A stretch of DNA of 9,131 bases from Chthoniobacterales bacterium (GTDB lineage Bacteria > Verrucomicrobiota > Verrucomicrobiia > Chthoniobacterales > UBA10450). The notes below the pieces were generated by a model. The model was given only the letters and a program-made list of their open reading frames with translations. It was not told the origin of the DNA and did no database searches. The stretch covers positions 1 to 9,131 of the forward strand of contig JACCZQ010000287.1 in assembly GCA_013695905.1 (NCBI GenBank), in the 5' to 3' direction. Shown one piece after another: positions 6,580 to 9,131 of this stretch. The position numbers were made by a program, and so were the translations under genes. Numbering within the stretch: the first letter of the stretch is position 1; each line of letters starts with the position of its first letter.

Positions 6580-7794
6580 GTGTTTTTAATCCCGGCCGCG
6601 AGCGGCTGGAATGTCGTCCGGACTGTGCCGGGGAACGGCTCCTGGGATGTGCGCGCCGTGGCCACGCTGGAGGAGGCGGTGCCGCTCGTGCAAGGGAGCG
6701 GGGAGCTGGTGCTCGGACTACCGGTCAGCGCGGTACTCGCGCAGCGGCTCCGATTACCGACGGTGGCGCCGGAGGAGTTCGCCGAGATGGTGCGCATCCA
6801 GGTGGAGAAATCGCTGCCGTATCCCCCGGAGGAGGTCACCACAGACTTCGAGCTGATCGAGCAGACGGAGGAGGGGAGTGTGGTCTCCGTGTTAGCGGTG
6901 CATAACGAGAAGCTGTCGGAGCTGGCGGAGCCGCTGCTCTCGCGGGGAATCATCCCGACGCAGGTGACGGTGTATGCGGCGCAACGTGCGACGACGCACG
7001 CGGCGGGCGGGCGGGCGTTTCTGCTCTATCGCGAGCAGGAGTCACTGGTCTGCATCATCAGCGAGGAGGGGAAGCTCGGGTTCACCAGTTCGCTGAATGG
7101 CGCCGATGCCACCACCCTCCAGCGCGATCTGCCGCAGGTGGCGCTCGGCGCGGAACTGCAGGGCATCAACACTTCCTTCCCGAGGGTGCTGCTCGACGAG
7201 AGTCTCTTCGACTTCCAGGATGCGGTGCAGGGGCTGTTCAGCAGCCGCGCGGATCTGATGGGCATCGAGACGCCTCCCGCCGCCACGAATCTCAACCTCC
7301 TGCCGGAGAGCTGGCGCCAGCGGCGCCTGGACCTGGCGCGGCAGGGGCAATGGAAGAAGCGATTGCTCATCGCAGGCGGTGCCTACGCCGCGCTCCTGCT
7401 CCTCTTCGGTATCTACATTTTCATCCTGCGCCTCGAAGCGGGTCGGCTGGATCGTCGCATCGCCCGCGATGAACCCGACACCGCCTCCGTGAAGCAAACC
7501 GAGGCGCGCTGGAAAGCACTGTCGCCTGCGATCGATCCTCGCTTCTACCCGATCGAGATTCTGCTCCACATCTTCGAGAGCCTGCCGTCGCCCGATGTGC
7601 AGATCACGACCTACAGCCAGTCAGCGCGGCAGATCGGCGTGGATGGGGAGGCGCGGACCGCCGCCCTCGCGTATGAGTTCGTGGATAAGGTGAAGAAACA
7701 TCCGGAGCTGCAGATGTTCCAATTTGAGATGACCGCACCGCGCATCCTGCCGAACGACCACGCGCAATTTCGCCTCGAGGGAAAACCGAAATGA
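6580..7794 (+). CDS. gspL: Type II secretion inner-membrane platform protein GspL (PilM/PilN-like)
   Basis: GspL links the cytoplasmic ATPase GspE to the inner-membrane platform. The N-terminal part (about 1-215) is a cytoplasmic actin-like domain of PilM/GspL type; MVRIQVEKSLPYPPEE (70-85) matches the conserved R-x-x-ExxLPxP-like segment. A linker with NLNLLPESWR (227-236) leads to one membrane helix at about 261-284. A periplasmic ferredoxin-like domain (about 310-404) resembles PilN. The 404-residue length is normal. From GTG at 6580 the product starts MFLIPAASGW. From a noncanonical ATC at 6559, which is well spaced from AAGGAG, it would gain seven residues (read as Met-DTAASR if initiated by fMet). 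The stop overlaps gspM in an ATGA arrangement. Confidence 0.82.
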   Translation: MFLIPAASGWNVVRTVPGNGSWDVRAVATLEEAVPLVQGSGELVLGLPVSAVLAQRLRLPTVAPEEFAEMVRIQVEKSLPYPPEEVTTDFELIEQTEEGSVVSVLAVHNEKLSELAEPLLSRGIIPTQVTVYAAQRATTHAAGGRAFLLYREQESLVCIISEEGKLGFTSSLNGADATTLQRDLPQVALGAELQGINTSFPRVLLDESLFDFQDAVQGLFSSRADLMGIETPPAATNLNLLPESWRQRRLDLARQGQWKKRLLIAGGAYAALLLLFGIYIFILRLEAGRLDRRIARDEPDTASVKQTEARWKALSPAIDPRFYPIEILLHIFESLPSPDVQITTYSQSARQIGVDGEARTAALAYEFVDKVKKHPELQMFQFEMTAPRILPNDHAQFRLEGKPK

Positions 7795-8333
7795 TGCCCG
7801 CCTGGTTTCAGCGCCTCAACCGGCGCGAACGCATCCTCCTGCTGATCGTCGCCACCGCCATTTTCCTCCTCCTGAATCTGTTCATCTGGCAGTGGCTGCT
7901 CGGCACCATGGAGCGGACGCGCACGGAAGTCGCCGCCCGGAAGTCGGTCCGCGTGCAACAGAGCGTGTTCCTGCGCGAGAGCAAGATGTGGACGCGCCGT
8001 GATGAGTGGCTGCGCGAACATCAGCCACCGATGACGAATCCGGGCGAGGCCTCGGCGTTGCTCGACCAAATCCGGCAGGTCGCCGCCAAGCACAACATCC
8101 TCATCGAGAAGCCGGCGATCGGCACCGGCGAAGCGAACGCGAACTTCCAGTCGGTCTTCGCCACGATCGAAACGAAGAGCCCGTGGCAGCCGCTCGTCCG
8201 CTTTCTTTACGACGTGCAACAACCGGAATCTTTTGTAGTGTTTGAGAGCGTTAATCTCGCGATCGAATCCGGCGACCCCACGATGATGCGAGGGAAATTC
8301 CGCATCGCCCGCTGGTTCGCCCCGAAGAAGTAG
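7791..8333 (+). CDS. gspM: Type II secretion inner-membrane platform protein GspM (PilO-like)
   Basis: GspM is the bitopic partner of GspL in the secretion platform. The 180-residue product has a short cytoplasmic N-terminus, a membrane helix at about 15-37 (ILLLIVATAIFLLLNLFIWQ), and a predicted coiled segment (about 38-75). A small periplasmic alpha/beta domain follows, in which PWQPLVRFLYDVQQ and the final GKFRIARWF resemble PilO/GspM folds. The sequence reads ATGATG at 7791-7796. The first ATG overlaps the gspL stop (ATGA); the second would shorten the product by one residue. The stop is 2 bp before the next gene. Membership follows from topology and position after gspL; sequence identity in this family is generally low. 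Confidence 0.8.
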   Translation: MMPAWFQRLNRRERILLLIVATAIFLLLNLFIWQWLLGTMERTRTEVAARKSVRVQQSVFLRESKMWTRRDEWLREHQPPMTNPGEASALLDQIRQVAAKHNILIEKPAIGTGEANANFQSVFATIETKSPWQPLVRFLYDVQQPESFVVFESVNLAIESGDPTMMRGKFRIARWFAPKK

Positions 8334-8335
8334 CC

Positions 8336-9013
8336 ATGAAACAAAGCCTCACCTCCGCCATCGCGGTGACGATGTTCGCCGCCGGTTTTGCTGCGCCGGC
8401 GCTGGCGCAGGATCTGCCGAAAGCCGCCACCTTCGCGCGTTATCAGCCGATGATGGAACGCTCGCCGTTTGCCGTCGCCACGGCCGCTGCGCCGGCGCCG
8501 GTCGCTCCCGCTTTTGCGAAAGAGCTTTTCGTGGCAAATGCCGCGCGCCTCGAGGACGAAAGCGTGGTCACCCTGCACTCGACCACCGACAAAAACGCGA
8601 AGGAATACCTTTCCACCAAAGGCCCGAACGAGAATGGCTATGCCATCGAAGATATTCAATGGTCCGACCGCGTCGGCGCGACGCAGGTGACCATCGGCAA
8701 GGACGGGCAGACGGCCACGCTGAGCTTCAATCAGGCGCTCCTAACCCAGCCACTCAGTGCCGGCGTGCCCGCGCAGGTGATGCAGCAGCAGATGCCGCAG
8801 CCGCAACAGATGCCGAACCAGGGAGCCGCGGTTAGTAATTTCCAGGGCCAGCAGATCGTGGCTCCCGCACCGATCCCGACCTTGCCGACGCCGCCGCCGC
8901 GGACGCGAGGTGTGATCCAGCGGAACCCTGGGGTCCAGCCTGCGATTCAGCAGCCGCCCGTGCAGCAACAACAGGTGCAGCAGCCGCAGGCGATCGAAAC
9001 TGATACCGAGTAA
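8336..9013 (+). CDS. Exported Gln/Pro-rich protein at the GspC/PilP position
   Basis: The 225-residue product starts with a clear Sec signal (cleavage likely after ALA, residues 22-24; no lipobox Cys). A compact domain follows at about 34-136. It begins RYQPMMERSPFAVAT, then KELFVANAARLEDESVVTL, and ends GYAIEDIQWSDRVG...TVTI-like strands and ATLSFNQALL. The last 80 or so residues (148-225) are very rich in Gln and Pro and probably disordered. The position right after gspM (2-bp gap) and the short beta-rich domain suggest a GspC/PilP-type link between the inner-membrane platform and the secretin. However, GspC has an N-terminal membrane anchor and PilP is a lipoprotein, while this has a cleavable signal and a C-terminal, not N-terminal, flexible tail. 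I do not recognise a named family. An outer-membrane-associated accessory protein is the alternative. Confidence 0.65.
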   Translation: MKQSLTSAIAVTMFAAGFAAPALAQDLPKAATFARYQPMMERSPFAVATAAAPAPVAPAFAKELFVANAARLEDESVVTLHSTTDKNAKEYLSTKGPNENGYAIEDIQWSDRVGATQVTIGKDGQTATLSFNQALLTQPLSAGVPAQVMQQQMPQPQQMPNQGAAVSNFQGQQIVAPAPIPTLPTPPPRTRGVIQRNPGVQPAIQQPPVQQQQVQQPQAIETDTE

Positions 9014-9085
9014 AGATAACGGAAAGGCCTGAGACGATCGCCGTTGCCGCCTAAAGGTGACTCGCGAGAAAATGCTTCGGGGAGC

Positions 9086-9127
9086 GCAGGCTGCCAGCCT
9101 GCTCCGCCCGGCAGCTTGCCGGGCGGA
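9086..9127. repeat. Two adjacent related hairpins, possible dispersed palindromic repeat
   Basis: The first unit is GCAGGCTGCCAGCCTGC (9086-9102), 8-bp arms around one base. The second has 11-bp arms, TCCGCCCGGCA (9103-9113) and TGCCGGGCGGA (9117-9127), around a GCT loop. The two are directly adjacent and share a 10-base word in opposite orientation: GGCAGCCTGC on the - strand of unit 1 and GGCAGCTTGC on the + strand of unit 2. No T-run follows, so an intrinsic terminator is unlikely. The window ends four bases later, so the repeat may continue. The stretch 9014-9085 shows no gene. Confidence 0.6.
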
Positions 9128-9131
9128 CGCG

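Noticed and set aside
5331..6953. Long open frame on the - strand (540 codons)
   Set aside because: It lies antisense to gspJ, gspK and gspL, is dominated by His, Arg, Pro and Gln, and has no recognisable domain. GC-rich genes commonly leave such open antisense frames.
9103..9127. Intrinsic terminator for the gsp operon
   Set aside because: The stem is strong but lies about 90 bp past the last stop codon, lacks a T-run, and has a related palindrome right beside it, which fits a repeat better.
9057..9131. GTG-started open frame to the window end, as a next gene
   Set aside because: Its reading consists mostly of the palindromic repeat, and it has no ribosome-binding site and no recognisable N-terminus. 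The real next gene probably starts beyond the window.

Overview
The window is GC-rich bacterial DNA with three blocks: a broken insertion-sequence transposase (1-1444, + strand), a three-gene phosphonate/phosphite-type ABC transporter (1529-4011, - strand), and a tightly packed type II secretion operon (4174-9013, + strand). The best guess for the host is the Verrucomicrobiota or a close PVC relative. The reasons are prepilin leader peptides with Ala before the cleavage site, short palindromic dispersed-looking repeats, sparse Shine-Dalgarno sequences, and a compact gspH-I-J-K-L-M set followed by a Gln/Pro-rich exported protein. This assignment is inference; there is no rRNA or marker gene in the window.

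Left block. The transposase is of the IS1634/IS4 type, with its N-terminus beyond the window edge. It is read in three successive frames. Both frame changes are explained by almost identical 26-bp insertions (436-461 and 1060-1085). Each sits in the same target word, ACC^TGGG, in the same orientation. Removing both restores one continuous reading frame of about 463 codons with all catalytic motifs. This is the most interesting signal in the window: a tiny, apparently site-specific, mobile-looking repeat caught twice in one host gene.

Middle block. A periplasmic binding protein (phnD type), an ATPase (phnC type) and a membrane permease (phnE type) overlap end to start, so they form one transcription unit. 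No phosphonate or phosphite catabolic gene is visible. The unit runs straight into the dead IS element.

Right block. After a 162-bp divergent intergenic region come minor pseudopilins GspH, GspI and GspJ, the atypical pseudopilin GspK, the inner-membrane platform proteins GspL and GspM, and a secreted protein that resembles GspC/PilP in position and partly in sequence. Most junctions overlap or nearly touch (14-bp, 20-bp, 0-bp, 22-bp, ATGA and 2-bp). GspH-I-J-K should form the pseudopilus tip, and GspL-M should link it to the (unseen) GspE ATPase. gspD, gspE, gspF and the major pseudopilin gspG are not in the window. The right edge (9086-9127) carries two adjacent, related hairpins that look like a dispersed palindromic repeat.
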